DNA from: Gallibacterium melopsittaci
GTDB taxonomy: Bacteria; Pseudomonadota; Gammaproteobacteria; Enterobacterales; Pasteurellaceae
NCBI RefSeq assembly: GCF_042433085.1
Contig: NZ_JBHLWA010000010.1
Location: 62,001 to 126,000 of the forward strand
Direction: 5' to 3'
DNA length: 64,000 nt
Shown: positions 1 through 8,423 of the stretch, in pieces
Layout of the letters: every line of letters begins with the position of its first letter
Position numbering within the stretch: position 1 is the stretch's first letter
Made by a program: the position numbers and the translations under genes
The notes under the pieces: model-generated
The model's database searches: none
Told to the model about the DNA's origin: nothing
The model's input: only the letters and a program-made list of their open reading frames with translations

Positions 1-766
1 ACTGCACACATTTTTCTAATGAACCTACAAGAGTGGGTTTAATTACGATTGCAGTCACATTATTTTCAGCTTTCACTTGAAAATCAGGATCTCGCACCGT
101 TTCATCCCACGCAATGGCAATCCCTGTATCCGCAGCAAATTGTAAACTCTCACTAGGCGTTTTACATGGTTCTTCAATAAATTGAATTCTCGCTCGATGT
201 TCAGGTTTAACATATTTGGCAAACATTGCCGCTTTTGCTGGCGTCCAAGAACGATTTGCATCTAAACGAAGTTTCAGATCGGGAATCGCTTCTAAGAACA
301 TATCTGCAATTAAACCATCACGATTAGCTTCATATAGCCCAACTTTAATTTTGGCTATTTTGTCACCAGGTAGCTGTTCTAATTCTGCATACAGTTCATC
401 AGGATCGCCATAACATAATGGGGCAGTTTTAAAATTACCTTGTTCACCTAACTTCTCTTTTAGCTCAGCTAAGGCACAACTTAAACCAAAAGCAACAGAC
501 GGATAGCAGCTTTCGAGTGATAATTTTTCATTACGAGATCGAGCTTGATCCCAGTTTTTAAGCCATTCAATCGCTTGTTGTTGTGCTTGTTCTAATGTTT
601 CGTGGCTAAATTCAGGTAATGGGGCAATTTCGCCCCAACCTGAGTGTTCTCCACATTGAATCTGGACTAATAGACCTTCACGCTGTTTTAAAAAGCGATT
701 GCGTAAAACAACTTGGGAATCCATTGGAATTTGATAACGATAGAGTTTATAACAGCGTTCGGTCAT
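1..766 (-). CDS. menC: o-succinylbenzoate synthase, C-terminus cut by window edge
   Basis: MenC dehydrates SHCHC to o-succinylbenzoate in cytoplasmic menaquinone biosynthesis. About 255 N-terminal residues are visible; the family is roughly 320 long, so the C-terminus lies off the left edge. Enolase-superfamily landmarks are present: KIKVG (catalytic Lys pair), RLDANRSW (metal Asp), FIEEPC (metal Glu) and AWDET. The start is the ATG at 766-764, preceded by TAGGA at a suitable distance. The gene is divergent from queA. The fit to MenC is better than to other enolase-superfamily members because of the N-terminal YRYQIP and GWGEIAPLP segments. A menaquinone enzyme agrees with the anaerobic formate dehydrogenase further along. 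Confidence 0.9.
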   Translation of the reverse strand, partial: MTERCYKLYRYQIPMDSQVVLRNRFLKQREGLLVQIQCGEHSGWGEIAPLPEFSHETLEQAQQQAIEWLKNWDQARSRNEKLSLESCYPSVAFGLSCALAELKEKLGEQGNFKTAPLCYGDPDELYAELEQLPGDKIAKIKVGLYEANRDGLIADMFLEAIPDLKLRLDANRSWTPAKAAMFAKYVKPEHRARIQFIEEPCKTPSESLQFAADTGIAIAWDETVRDPDFQVKAENNVTAIVIKPTLVGSLEKCVQ

Positions 767-938
767 AATTTTTTCCTACAATAATGAGTAAATTTAGCAA
801 GTGGCGAGTATAGCAATTAGGTGAAAATGCGACAATCACAAAACTGGGTGAGTCCAGCTAAAACAAAAAATTGTCGCTCTTTTTTGCATTTTGTAAGTAA
901 TCGCAATAAACTTAGCCACCAAACAAAAAGAGTACATA

Positions 939-976
939 CGTTTCTTGAGTCAACATACACAAGAAACGGTTTTTTA
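939..976 (+). terminator. Terminator-like hairpin in the queA leader
   Basis: A 9-bp perfect stem (CGTTTCTTG at 939-947 with CAAGAAACG at 960-968) and a 12-nt loop are followed by GTTTTTTATT. It ends only about 22 nt before the queA start and no + strand gene lies upstream in the window. It may attenuate queA-tgt transcription or end a short upstream transcript; I cannot decide which. Confidence 0.5.
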
Positions 977-998
977 TTGATAAAAAATAGGTAAACAT

Positions 999-2084
999 AT
1001 GCGTGTTGCAGATTTTTATTTTGATCTTCCTGATGAATTAATCGCACGCTATCCACAAAAAGAGAGAACCGCAAGCCGTCTATTAAAATTAGATGGCAAT
1101 AGTGGTGAGTTTTCACATCACCATTTTAAAGATGTCCTCTCATTTGTGAATGAGGGAGATCTGTTAGTCTTTAATAATACACGAGTTATTCCGGCCCGAA
1201 TTTATGGTAGAAAAAGTAGTGGTGGAAAATTAGAAGTCCTAATTGAACGTGTATTAGATGATAAAAGTTGTTTAGCTCATGTGCGTGCCTCTAAAGCACC
1301 AAAAGAAGGTAGTGAGTTAATTTTAGGGGAAGATAAACTTGGCGAGGGTAACGGCATTCGTGTAAAGATGTTAGGTCGTCAAGAGGCATTATTTCATCTG
1401 CAATTTGAGATCACAGGATCGTTATTTGATAGCTTACAACAAATCGGACATATTCCATTGCCGCCGTATATTGATCGTCCTGATGAGGATGCAGATCAAG
1501 AGCGTTATCAAACAGTTTATAGTAAAGTCCCTGGTGCAGTTGCTGCGCCAACAGCAGGCTTACATTTTGATGAAGAATTGTTAGCTGCATTGCGTGCAAA
1601 AGGGGTGAAGACTGCATTTGTCACATTACACGTTGGTGCAGGAACATTCCAACCAGTACGAGTAGAAAATATTGAAGATCACCATATGCACGCCGAGTAT
1701 GCGGAAGTGCCACAAGAGGTGGTGGATGCAGTATTAGCGACTAAAGCAGCGGGTAAGCGTGTGATTGCAGTAGGCACAACATCAGTACGATCCTTGGAGA
1801 GTGCTGCGTTAGCTGCAGAACAGCATCAAAGCGAACAGTTACTCGAACCATTTTTTGCGGATACCACCATTTTTATCTATCCAGGCAAAAAATTCCGTGT
1901 AGTAGATTGTTTAATTACTAATTTCCATTTGCCAGAATCTACCTTAATTATGTTGGTTTCTGCGTTCGCTGGTTATGACAATATTATGCGAGCGTATCGG
2001 AATGCGGTGGAAAATCGGTATCGTTTTTTTAGTTATGGCGATGCAATGTTTTTGACTAAAAAAGATAATTCCTCTTCACATTAA
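999..2084 (+). CDS. queA: S-adenosylmethionine:tRNA ribosyltransferase-isomerase
   Basis: QueA transfers and isomerises the ribose of SAM onto preQ1 in tRNA, giving epoxyqueuosine at the wobble position of GUN anticodons. At 361 residues it matches the family size (about 356 in E. coli). Family segments are visible: FDLPDELIARYP near the N-terminus, LLVFNNTRVIPARI, the AAPTAGLHF motif near residue 185, HVGAGTFQPV, and the C-terminal TNFHLPESTL followed by LVSAFAG. The start at 999 has TAGG about 9 nt upstream. It is 84 nt upstream of tgt, the usual queA-tgt order of this queuosine operon. Confidence 0.97.
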   Translation: MRVADFYFDLPDELIARYPQKERTASRLLKLDGNSGEFSHHHFKDVLSFVNEGDLLVFNNTRVIPARIYGRKSSGGKLEVLIERVLDDKSCLAHVRASKAPKEGSELILGEDKLGEGNGIRVKMLGRQEALFHLQFEITGSLFDSLQQIGHIPLPPYIDRPDEDADQERYQTVYSKVPGAVAAPTAGLHFDEELLAALRAKGVKTAFVTLHVGAGTFQPVRVENIEDHHMHAEYAEVPQEVVDAVLATKAAGKRVIAVGTTSVRSLESAALAAEQHQSEQLLEPFFADTTIFIYPGKKFRVVDCLITNFHLPESTLIMLVSAFAGYDNIMRAYRNAVENRYRFFSYGDAMFLTKKDNSSSH

Positions 2085-2168
2085 GTTGAAAGAGCGAAAA
2101 TATTTAACCTCTCAATCTTGAGTAGGTATTTTTAACTTCGAACTGTTTATTCGTTGATTGGAGAAACT

Positions 2169-3323
2169 ATGCAATATGAATTAAAAAAGACGGACGGTCG
2201 TGCTCGCCGTGGGCAACTGACGTTTGAACGTCCGCAAGGAACTTTTACTGTACAAACCCCAGCGTTTATGCCAGTAGGAACGTATGGCACAGTAAAAGGG
2301 ATGACACCAGAAGAAGTGCGTGCAACAGGTGCGGAAATCTTATTAGGAAATACCTTCCACTTATGGTTACGCCCTGGTCAAGAAATTATGCGTAAGCACG
2401 GTGATTTACACGACTTTATGCAATGGCATCGCCCGATCTTAACTGACTCAGGCGGTTTCCAAGTCTTTAGTTTAGGTAAATTACGCAAAATTACCGAAGA
2501 GGGCGTGAAATTCCAAAACCCAATTAATGGTGAACGTATTTTCTTATCACCAGAAAAATCAATGGAAATCCAATATGATCTTGGTTCAGATATTGTGATG
2601 ATCTTTGATGAATGTACACCGTACCCATCAACCTTTGACTATGCGAAAAATTCAATGGAATTATCCTTGCGTTGGGCTAAACGTTGCCGTGATCGTTTTG
2701 ATCAATTAGGCAATAAAAATGCACTCTTTGGGATTATTCAAGGTGGTGTCCACGAAGAGTTACGTCAAGTTTCATTAGATGGGCTATTGGAGATTGGCTT
2801 TGACGGCTATGCTGTTGGCGGCTTAGCAGTGGGTGAACCGAAAGAAGATATGCACCGTATTCTCGAATATATTTGCCCGAAAATTCCACAAGATAAACCA
2901 CGCTATTTAATGGGCGTAGGGAAACCTGAGGATTTAGTGGAAGGAGTAAGACGTGGTATTGATATGTTCGACTGCGTAATGCCAACACGCAATGCACGCA
3001 ATGGGCATCTCTTTGTTACTGATGGGGTAGTAAAAATTCGCAACGCAAAATATCGTGATGATACCTCGCCATTAGATCCTGAATGTGATTGCTATACTTG
3101 TAAGCATTACACCAAATCTTATCTTTATCATTTGGATAAATGTGGTGAGATTTTAGGTGCAAGATTAAATACCATTCACAACTTACGCTATTATCAACGT
3201 TTAATGGAACAAATTCGTCAAGCCATTGAAGAACAACGTTTTGAGGAGTTTGTACAGGAATTTTATGCCAGAATGGGCAAACCTGTTCCACCATTAAATC
3301 AATATCATCCATTTGAAGAGTAA
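2169..3323 (+). CDS. tgt: Queuine/preQ1 tRNA-guanine transglycosylase
   Basis: Tgt exchanges guanine 34 for preQ1 in tRNAs with GUN anticodons, the step before QueA. The 384-residue product has LTDSGGFQVFSL with a catalytic-region Asp, FGIIQGGVH, GVGKPEDL, the MFDCVMPTRNAR loop with the nucleophile Asp, and the zinc site CDCYTC followed by a His. I chose the ATG at 2169 because GGAG (2159-2162) lies 6 nt before it; an in-frame TTG at 2154 overlaps no Shine-Dalgarno sequence. It follows queA and no further gene of the pathway comes after it here. Confidence 0.97.
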   Translation: MQYELKKTDGRARRGQLTFERPQGTFTVQTPAFMPVGTYGTVKGMTPEEVRATGAEILLGNTFHLWLRPGQEIMRKHGDLHDFMQWHRPILTDSGGFQVFSLGKLRKITEEGVKFQNPINGERIFLSPEKSMEIQYDLGSDIVMIFDECTPYPSTFDYAKNSMELSLRWAKRCRDRFDQLGNKNALFGIIQGGVHEELRQVSLDGLLEIGFDGYAVGGLAVGEPKEDMHRILEYICPKIPQDKPRYLMGVGKPEDLVEGVRRGIDMFDCVMPTRNARNGHLFVTDGVVKIRNAKYRDDTSPLDPECDCYTCKHYTKSYLYHLDKCGEILGARLNTIHNLRYYQRLMEQIRQAIEEQRFEEFVQEFYARMGKPVPPLNQYHPFEE

Positions 3324-3330
3324 TAAAAAA

Positions 3331-3362
3331 TTATCCCGCTTCTGTAAGAAGAAGTGGGATAA
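3331..3362. terminator. Imperfect hairpin after tgt, likely bidirectional terminator
   Basis: TTATCCC..CTTCT pairs with AGAAG.GGGATAA around a short loop. On the - strand the stem is followed by TTTTTTATT, so it best fits a terminator for leftward transcripts from the hpa operon, about 320 nt beyond gabD. It also lies just after the tgt stop codon. Confidence 0.5.
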
Positions 3363-3367
3363 AGCTC

Positions 3368-3410
3368 AGACTGCTAATAACCTCAATTTTAAGCAAAGTC
3401 TTTATAAAAT
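3368..3410 (+). repeat. Diverged copy of a dispersed repeat (5' segment)
   Basis: The stretch beginning AGACTGCTAATAA and ending CTTTATAAAAT resembles the start of the repeat at 33920-34000 (AGACTGCTAACAA ... CTTTATAAAAT) and, more weakly, the reverse complement of 19888-19927. Only the first ~43 nt of the element are shared; the sequence after it is unrelated. Confidence 0.5.
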
Positions 3411-3426
3411 CCCCAACGGTTACCTT

Positions 3427-3619
3427 GTGCCTTGCCCGAATGCAGGAAAGATTTTTAGGCAAAAAACGTCTAATTTTTCGTAGAAAAATATCAGTTTTTT
3501 GCCGCCCGAAAAATCTTGACGGAATGAGGAAATAGCAAGGCACTAGGGTGTGCTTTTTTTTGCCTACTTTTCTTTGCACAAGCAAAAAAAAGTAGGTCGC
3601 CCTTTAGGGCGAAACCTAC
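3427..3619. repeat. Long non-coding hairpin element with competing 3' hairpins
   Basis: GTGCCTTGC (3427-3435) pairs with GCAAGGCAC (3535-3543). Inside are nested complementary pairs: AAGATTTTT (3448-3456) with 3509-3517, GGCAAAAAAC (3458-3467) with 3494-3503, and ATTTTT (3473-3478) with 3484-3489, giving one imperfect hairpin about 117 nt long. After it come two hairpins that share bases: 3563-3577/3582-3596 (one mismatch, loop ACAA) and 3592-3602/3607-3619 (loop TTTA), which cannot form together. The region between tgt and gabD holds no credible gene. The organisation suggests a mobile or interspersed palindromic element; only one copy is in the window. Confidence 0.6.
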
Positions 3620-3679
3620 ATTGTGTTAAAAATAAGATAAGAAATTAACTAATATAATTTTTTATTTAACTCATAAACA

Positions 3680-5131
3680 TCAAATCTTCATACACAAATA
3701 TTTCAACTCCATAAACTCATCCATACCGTGATGTGAACCTTCTCGACCAAGACCCGATTCTTTCACACCACCAAATGGTGCCACTTCTGTTGAAATAATG
3801 CCTTCATTAATGCCCACCATACCATATTCTAAGGCTTCACTAACACGCCAAATACGGCTCATATCTTTCGTATAAATATATGAAGCTAAGCCGAACTCAG
3901 TATCATTTGCCATTTTGATCGCTTCTTCTTCACTATCAAAACAGAATAATGGCGCTAATGGAGCAAAGGTTTCTTCTTTTGCCACTTTCATATTTTGCGT
4001 AACATTGGTCAAAATCGTTGGCTCAAAGAATGTACCGCCTAATGAATGACGTTTTCCGCCACAAACTTGGGTCGCCCCTTTGGCTAAGGCATCTGCAATA
4101 TGATCTTCGATTTTTTTCACTGCATTTTCTGTAATCAAAGGTCCAATTTCTACGCCTTGTTCAAAAGCAGAACCAATTTTCATTTGTTGTACTCGTGCAG
4201 TAAATTTTTCAGCAAATGCAGCATAAATTCCCCGTTGCACATAAATTCGATTAGTACAAACACAAGTTTGTCCCGCATTACGGAATTTTGAGGCAATCAC
4301 GCCTTCAATTGCATTATCTAAATCCGCATCATCAAAAATAATGGAAGGGGCATTACCGCCCAATTCTAAAGCAACTTTTTTCACCGTTGAGGCACATTGT
4401 TCCATTAAAATTTTGCCTACTCTGGTTGACCCTGTGAAGGTGAGTTTTTTCACGATTGGATGTTGGCTTAATACTTTGCCAATACCAATAGCATCGGTAC
4501 CAATCACCACATTAAACACACCAGCAGGCACACCAGCTTGTTCAGCAAGTACCGCTAACGCTAAAGCAGATAAAGGCGTTTCTGGGGCAGGTTTTAGCAC
4601 CATCGTACAACCACTTGCTAATGCAGGTGCTGCTTTACGCGTGATCATTGCATTAGGGAAGTTCCACGGAGTAATGGCAGATACCACACCAATAGGCTGT
4701 TTAATTACCACGATACGGCGATTGGTTTTATCTTGTGGAATGACTTCACCATAAGAACGTTTTGCTTCTTCGGCGAACCATTCCAGAAAACTTGCCCCAT
4801 AAGCAATTTCACCACGGCTTTCCGTAATTGGCTTACCTTGTTCTAAACTCAATAATTGAGCTAATTCTTCTTGATTTGCCATCACCAGTTCAAACCAACG
4901 GCGTAAAATTTGACCTCGCTCTTTGCCTGTTTTAGAAGCCCAAGCAGCTTGTGCTTGTTGAGCTGCATAAAGTGCTTGTTCTGTTTCTTTTACTCCAGCA
5001 TCACTCACTTGGCAAAGAATTTCCCCTGTTGCAGGATTAGTTACGGGGAAAAGTTTACCTGATTCAGCAGGGACAAATTGACCATTAATGTAGGATTGCG
5101 TGCGTAAGAGGGGGAATTGTGTAATATCCAT
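3680..5131 (-). CDS. gabD: NAD(P)-dependent succinate-semialdehyde dehydrogenase, GabD type
   Basis: It oxidises succinate semialdehyde to succinate in the cytoplasm. The 483-residue protein follows E. coli GabD (482) throughout: ITPWNFPNAMITRK (cofactor-binding), TFTGSTRVGK, LELGGNAP with the general-base Glu, and RNAGQTCVC with the catalytic Cys. It ends LGREGSHHGMDEFMELKY. It is the last gene of the leftward hpa operon, 18 nt after hpaI, whose aldolase reaction releases succinate semialdehyde, so the context supplies the substrate directly. E. coli hpa clusters lack their own copy and use gabD or sad elsewhere. I expect it to belong to this pathway rather than to GABA catabolism, because no gabT or gabP is near. 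Confidence 0.92.
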   Translation of the reverse strand: MDITQFPLLRTQSYINGQFVPAESGKLFPVTNPATGEILCQVSDAGVKETEQALYAAQQAQAAWASKTGKERGQILRRWFELVMANQEELAQLLSLEQGKPITESRGEIAYGASFLEWFAEEAKRSYGEVIPQDKTNRRIVVIKQPIGVVSAITPWNFPNAMITRKAAPALASGCTMVLKPAPETPLSALALAVLAEQAGVPAGVFNVVIGTDAIGIGKVLSQHPIVKKLTFTGSTRVGKILMEQCASTVKKVALELGGNAPSIIFDDADLDNAIEGVIASKFRNAGQTCVCTNRIYVQRGIYAAFAEKFTARVQQMKIGSAFEQGVEIGPLITENAVKKIEDHIADALAKGATQVCGGKRHSLGGTFFEPTILTNVTQNMKVAKEETFAPLAPLFCFDSEEEAIKMANDTEFGLASYIYTKDMSRIWRVSEALEYGMVGINEGIISTEVAPFGGVKESGLGREGSHHGMDEFMELKYLCMKI

Positions 5132-5149
5132 TATCGGTCTCCTTTGATA

Positions 5150-5959
5150 TTAATACACACTATTATTAGTTGTTGTAATGGCTGGTGCTTGTTGTTTAAA
5201 GCTAGCAGCCAATTTACTTAACTCACGCATTAAGATTGAAGTATCAACACCAACGGCGACAAATAAACAACCTAATGCTAAATAGTGCTGTGCCATTTTT
5301 GGATCAGCATACAGGATTCCTGGCGCTTTATCAGCTTGACGAATAATTTGAATTGCTTGTTCGATCTGTTGTTGTACGTCAGGATGACCTGGATTACCTA
5401 AATGCCCTAAAGAGGCACTTAAATCCGCTGGTCCAATAAAAATGCCATCAACGCCTTCCACTTTAGCAATTTCAGCTAGATTTTGTAATCCTTTTTCGTT
5501 TTCAATTTGTAGTAATAAACAAATTTCTTGATCAGCTTGTTGTAAATAATTAGTGACATTATTCCAACGTGAAGCTCGTGCTAAGGCACTCCCTACACCA
5601 CGAATTCCTCTTGGAGGATAACGAACCGCACGAACTAACGCTTCCGCTTGTTCCACAGTTTCTACCATTGGAATTAATAATGTTTGTGCACCAATATCCA
5701 GCAACTGTTTAATAATAACTGCATCACCAATGGGTGGACGAACAATAGCAGAAGTGTCAGGATACCCACTAACGACCTGTAATTGATGCAGTAAAGTTTG
5801 AATATCATTTGGTGCGTGTTCACCATCAAGTAATAACCAATCAAAACCTGCATTGGCTGCAATTTCACACGCATAACCATTTGCCATTCCTACCCAAACA
5901 CCAATTTGTGCTTGTTTCTGATGAATAGCTTTTTTAAACCGATTTTCTGGTAATTTCAT
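5150..5959 (-). CDS. hpaI: 4-hydroxy-2-oxoheptane-1,7-dioate aldolase
   Basis: A class II, metal-dependent aldolase of the HpcH/HpaI family that splits 4-hydroxy-2-oxoheptanedioate into pyruvate and succinate semialdehyde. Diagnostic segments are AGFDWLLLDGEHAPND (family metal and base region), GAQTLLIPMVETVEQA, YPPRGIRGVGSALARASRW, LQIENEKGL (metal Glu) and GVDGIFIGPADLSASLG (metal Asp). The length of 269 compares with 262 in E. coli, and even the C-terminal GVY/SVY ending matches. It lies 10 nt from hpaH and 18 nt from gabD, between the enzymes that make its substrate and use its product. Confidence 0.95.
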   Translation of the reverse strand: MKLPENRFKKAIHQKQAQIGVWVGMANGYACEIAANAGFDWLLLDGEHAPNDIQTLLHQLQVVSGYPDTSAIVRPPIGDAVIIKQLLDIGAQTLLIPMVETVEQAEALVRAVRYPPRGIRGVGSALARASRWNNVTNYLQQADQEICLLLQIENEKGLQNLAEIAKVEGVDGIFIGPADLSASLGHLGNPGHPDVQQQIEQAIQIIRQADKAPGILYADPKMAQHYLALGCLFVAVGVDTSILMRELSKLAASFKQQAPAITTTNNSVY

Positions 5960-5969
5960 TTTTTATCCC

Positions 5970-6773
5970 CTAGACGAATTGCATTGAGATACTGCCAAGC
6001 TCATGATAATCAACATGGAAAGTATCGCCTTGTCTAGCGGGAACAGGGCGAGTAAATGAACCACCAAGGATAATTTGTCCTGCTTTTAGACTCACACCAT
6101 GTGGTGCTAATTTATTCGCTAACCAAGCTACACCTTTTAATGGATTATTTAATACTGCAGCAGAAACCCCTGATTCTTCTACAATACCATTGCGATAAAG
6201 AACAGCAGATACACGGCGTAAATCTACATCCATTGGTTTAATTGCTCGTCCTCCTAATACCACACCAGCATTGGCAGCATTATCTGAAATGGTATCAAAT
6301 ACACGGCGAGGCACTTTGGTTTTACGATCAAAAGATTCAATGCGTGCATCAATAATTTCTAAGGCAGGAATCACATAATCCGTTGCTTCTAATACATCAA
6401 AAATGGTGCAATTCGGACCTTGTAAATCACGTTTTAAAATAAACGCTAACTCTACTTCTACACGAGGTACGATAAAACGTGACATTGGAATTTCACCATT
6501 TTCCTCAAAAAACATATCGTCAAGTAATGCCCCATAATCAGGCTCATCAATTTGTGAACTGTTCTGCATCGCTTTTGAGGTTAAGCCAATTTTATGACCT
6601 TTTAATACTCGCCCTTCGGCAATTTTCATTGCTACCCACTCTTTTTGAATAGCATAAGCATCTTCAATCGTAATACCTGGATAGGCTAAAGAAAATTGTT
6701 CTATTTGTGTTCTGCTTTTTTCTGCTTCATTTAATGCGACTGCAGCTTGTCGAATGATTTCTGGAGTTAACAT
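5970..6773 (-). CDS. hpaH: 2-oxo-hept-4-ene-1,7-dioate hydratase
   Basis: HpaH adds water to 2-oxohept-4-ene-1,7-dioate to give the HpaI substrate. The 267-residue product belongs to the fumarylacetoacetase-like hydratase family (MhpD/HpaH) and has the expected size. Visible family parts: GHKIGLTSKAMQ, PDYGALLDDMFF, PRVEVELAFIL (metal-binding Glu pair), PALEIIDARI, and ILGGSFTRPVPARQGDTF near the end. Its partner in the pathway, the HpaG decarboxylase, is encoded upstream in the same operon. Spacing to hpaI is 10 nt and to the upstream transporter gene 15 nt. Confidence 0.95.
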   Translation of the reverse strand: MLTPEIIRQAAVALNEAEKSRTQIEQFSLAYPGITIEDAYAIQKEWVAMKIAEGRVLKGHKIGLTSKAMQNSSQIDEPDYGALLDDMFFEENGEIPMSRFIVPRVEVELAFILKRDLQGPNCTIFDVLEATDYVIPALEIIDARIESFDRKTKVPRRVFDTISDNAANAGVVLGGRAIKPMDVDLRRVSAVLYRNGIVEESGVSAAVLNNPLKGVAWLANKLAPHGVSLKAGQIILGGSFTRPVPARQGDTFHVDYHELGSISMQFV

Positions 6774-6788
6774 AATTTCACCTTAAAT

Positions 6789-8012
6789 TTATGATGTTGT
6801 CTGATTATTGGTTTGGTTGTTAGGAAACAATGCAGCAAAGAGAAAACCAATGACTGCACAGATCGAACAGGCACAAAGTACGGTTAGCATAGTTTGCGGT
6901 GTTCCTTGGAAAAAATAAGAGAGGGTGGCACTAGCAAGTAATCCACCTGCAAATTGCATAGATGTGGCAAGTGCCATTGCTGTTCCAGCTCGTTCACGAT
7001 GTAATTGCAATAACATTGCCATAATATTCGGCGCTATCGCACCAGTTAGCCCAATAAAGATAAATAACGGTAACATAATGGCGATTAGACTATCTGGATT
7101 AGCAAGTGCAAACCCGACACCAGCGATAGCAACAACACTGACTTCCACGCTTAACAGCGTTTTCAATGAATATTTTTTCGCAAAACGGTTATTCAACAAT
7201 GTGCAGCAAATAATCGCTATCACATTTAAACCAAAGAAGTAACCATAGTATTGTGGCGAAAAATGGAAGTAATCAATATATACAAAAGGCGTACCCGCAA
7301 CATAAGTAAATAATCCACCAAACATTGAAGCTAAACAAAAGATATAACCTATGGTGGCACGATGTTTAAGCACGGTACAGTAAGGTTTAAATATAGTAGT
7401 AAAAGTTAATGGCGTAGAAACGGTAACTTGATGCGTTTCTTCTAAGCGAAAATAGACAATAGCCCAACAGATACAGCCTAAAATAGCTAACAGTACAAAA
7501 TTGGAACGCCAATCAAAAAAGAGTAATAACGCACCACCGATCATAGGTGCAAGCAACGGTGCTAACATCGTGATCAGTTGCATCATAGATAAAATACTGA
7601 CAGTGCGTTGTGGCGGAAAGCGATCTCGTACAATGGCACGACCTAATACAGGTGCAGCACCTCCGCCAAAGGCTTGTAAAAAGCGACAACATAATAGTTG
7701 TTCAATATTGCTAGCAAATAGACAAGCCAAACTGGCAAGCACATAAAGTGACATCCCGAGAATCAGAATAAACCGTCTGCCATAACGATCTGATAATGGG
7801 CCATAAAGTAACATTCCAGCACAGAACCCCATTAAAAAGGTACTGACCGTAAATTGCACTTGAGCAATATCAGTTCCCAAATAGGCAGCAATATTGGGAA
7901 AAGTAGGTAAATACATATCGATAGAGAGTGGGCCAAACCCAACTAAACCACCAAGAAAAATGATTAATGCAGTTTCTGATAAAGGTTTAATTTGTGTTCG
8001 TGAGCTTGGCAT
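6789..8012 (-). CDS. MFS transporter, Bcr/CflA drug-resistance family, within hpa operon
   Basis: A 407-residue, 12-helix major facilitator protein. The N-terminal FGPLSIDMYLPTFPNIA segment and GPLSDRYGRRFILILG (loop 2-3 motif A) are typical of the Bcr/CflA subfamily of drug:H+ antiporters rather than of HpaX, the anion:cation symporter in the E. coli hpa cluster. It lies between hpaF (21 nt) and hpaH (15 nt), so it is co-transcribed with the catabolic genes. Inference: it may export a toxic catechol or overflow intermediate, or have been recruited for uptake; the sequence alone does not give the substrate or direction. Confidence 0.85.
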   Translation of the reverse strand: MPSSRTQIKPLSETALIIFLGGLVGFGPLSIDMYLPTFPNIAAYLGTDIAQVQFTVSTFLMGFCAGMLLYGPLSDRYGRRFILILGMSLYVLASLACLFASNIEQLLCCRFLQAFGGGAAPVLGRAIVRDRFPPQRTVSILSMMQLITMLAPLLAPMIGGALLLFFDWRSNFVLLAILGCICWAIVYFRLEETHQVTVSTPLTFTTIFKPYCTVLKHRATIGYIFCLASMFGGLFTYVAGTPFVYIDYFHFSPQYYGYFFGLNVIAIICCTLLNNRFAKKYSLKTLLSVEVSVVAIAGVGFALANPDSLIAIMLPLFIFIGLTGAIAPNIMAMLLQLHRERAGTAMALATSMQFAGGLLASATLSYFFQGTPQTMLTVLCACSICAVIGFLFAALFPNNQTNNQTTS

Positions 8013-8033
8013 ACACTCTCCTAGTTTACAAAG

Positions 8034-8414
8034 TTATTTGAAACGAGTATGAACATTATTTTTTTTGAAATTGAGTGTTTCACTTAACTCACTGATTTCA
8101 AAAGAGAGTGCGAAATAACGTTTTGCAAATATTGGTGCGAAAAATTCGGTTAAGATTGCAAAAAGTTTTTCACCGACCTGTTTTAACTCAGCAGGATCTC
8201 GACCCGCTCCGATCTTTAAGGTGATATGAACAAAAGCATCATCTTCTTTACCATCTGCCATACGATAAACATCTACCCAATGGACTCGGCTGCGAATGCC
8301 GCCGAGTGGGAAAATCCCTGTACCAGCAAGATAGTCATGTACTTGTGGAAAAAGAGCTGCAAAATCCACATCGCCTTTTAGATTATCGGTCGCTTCAACA
8401 ATAAAATGAGGCAT
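8034..8414 (-). CDS. hpaF: 5-carboxymethyl-2-hydroxymuconate delta-isomerase
   Basis: HpaF (CHMI) isomerises 5-carboxymethyl-2-hydroxymuconate before decarboxylation. The 126-residue protein is a small tautomerase-superfamily member; Pro2 follows the initiator Met (MPHFIVEA), so processing would expose the N-terminal catalytic proline. Other family-like segments are GGIRSRVHWVDVYRMADG and DDAFVHITLKIGAGRD. Length and sequence match E. coli HpaF (126). The gene is 9 nt after hpaD and follows the substrate order of the pathway. Confidence 0.93.
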   Translation of the reverse strand: MPHFIVEATDNLKGDVDFAALFPQVHDYLAGTGIFPLGGIRSRVHWVDVYRMADGKEDDAFVHITLKIGAGRDPAELKQVGEKLFAILTEFFAPIFAKRYFALSFEISELSETLNFKKNNVHTRFK

Positions 8415-8423
8415 ATCAACTCC

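Noticed and set aside
3331..3585. An 84-codon open frame on the - strand after tgt
   Set aside because: It runs through the tgt hairpin and the long palindromic element, has no ribosome-binding site or recognisable domain, and its composition follows the structured DNA.
3680..5131. A GABA-utilisation gene
   Set aside because: Although GabD-like, it has no gabT, gabP or gab regulator nearby and ends the hpa operon whose product is succinate semialdehyde.
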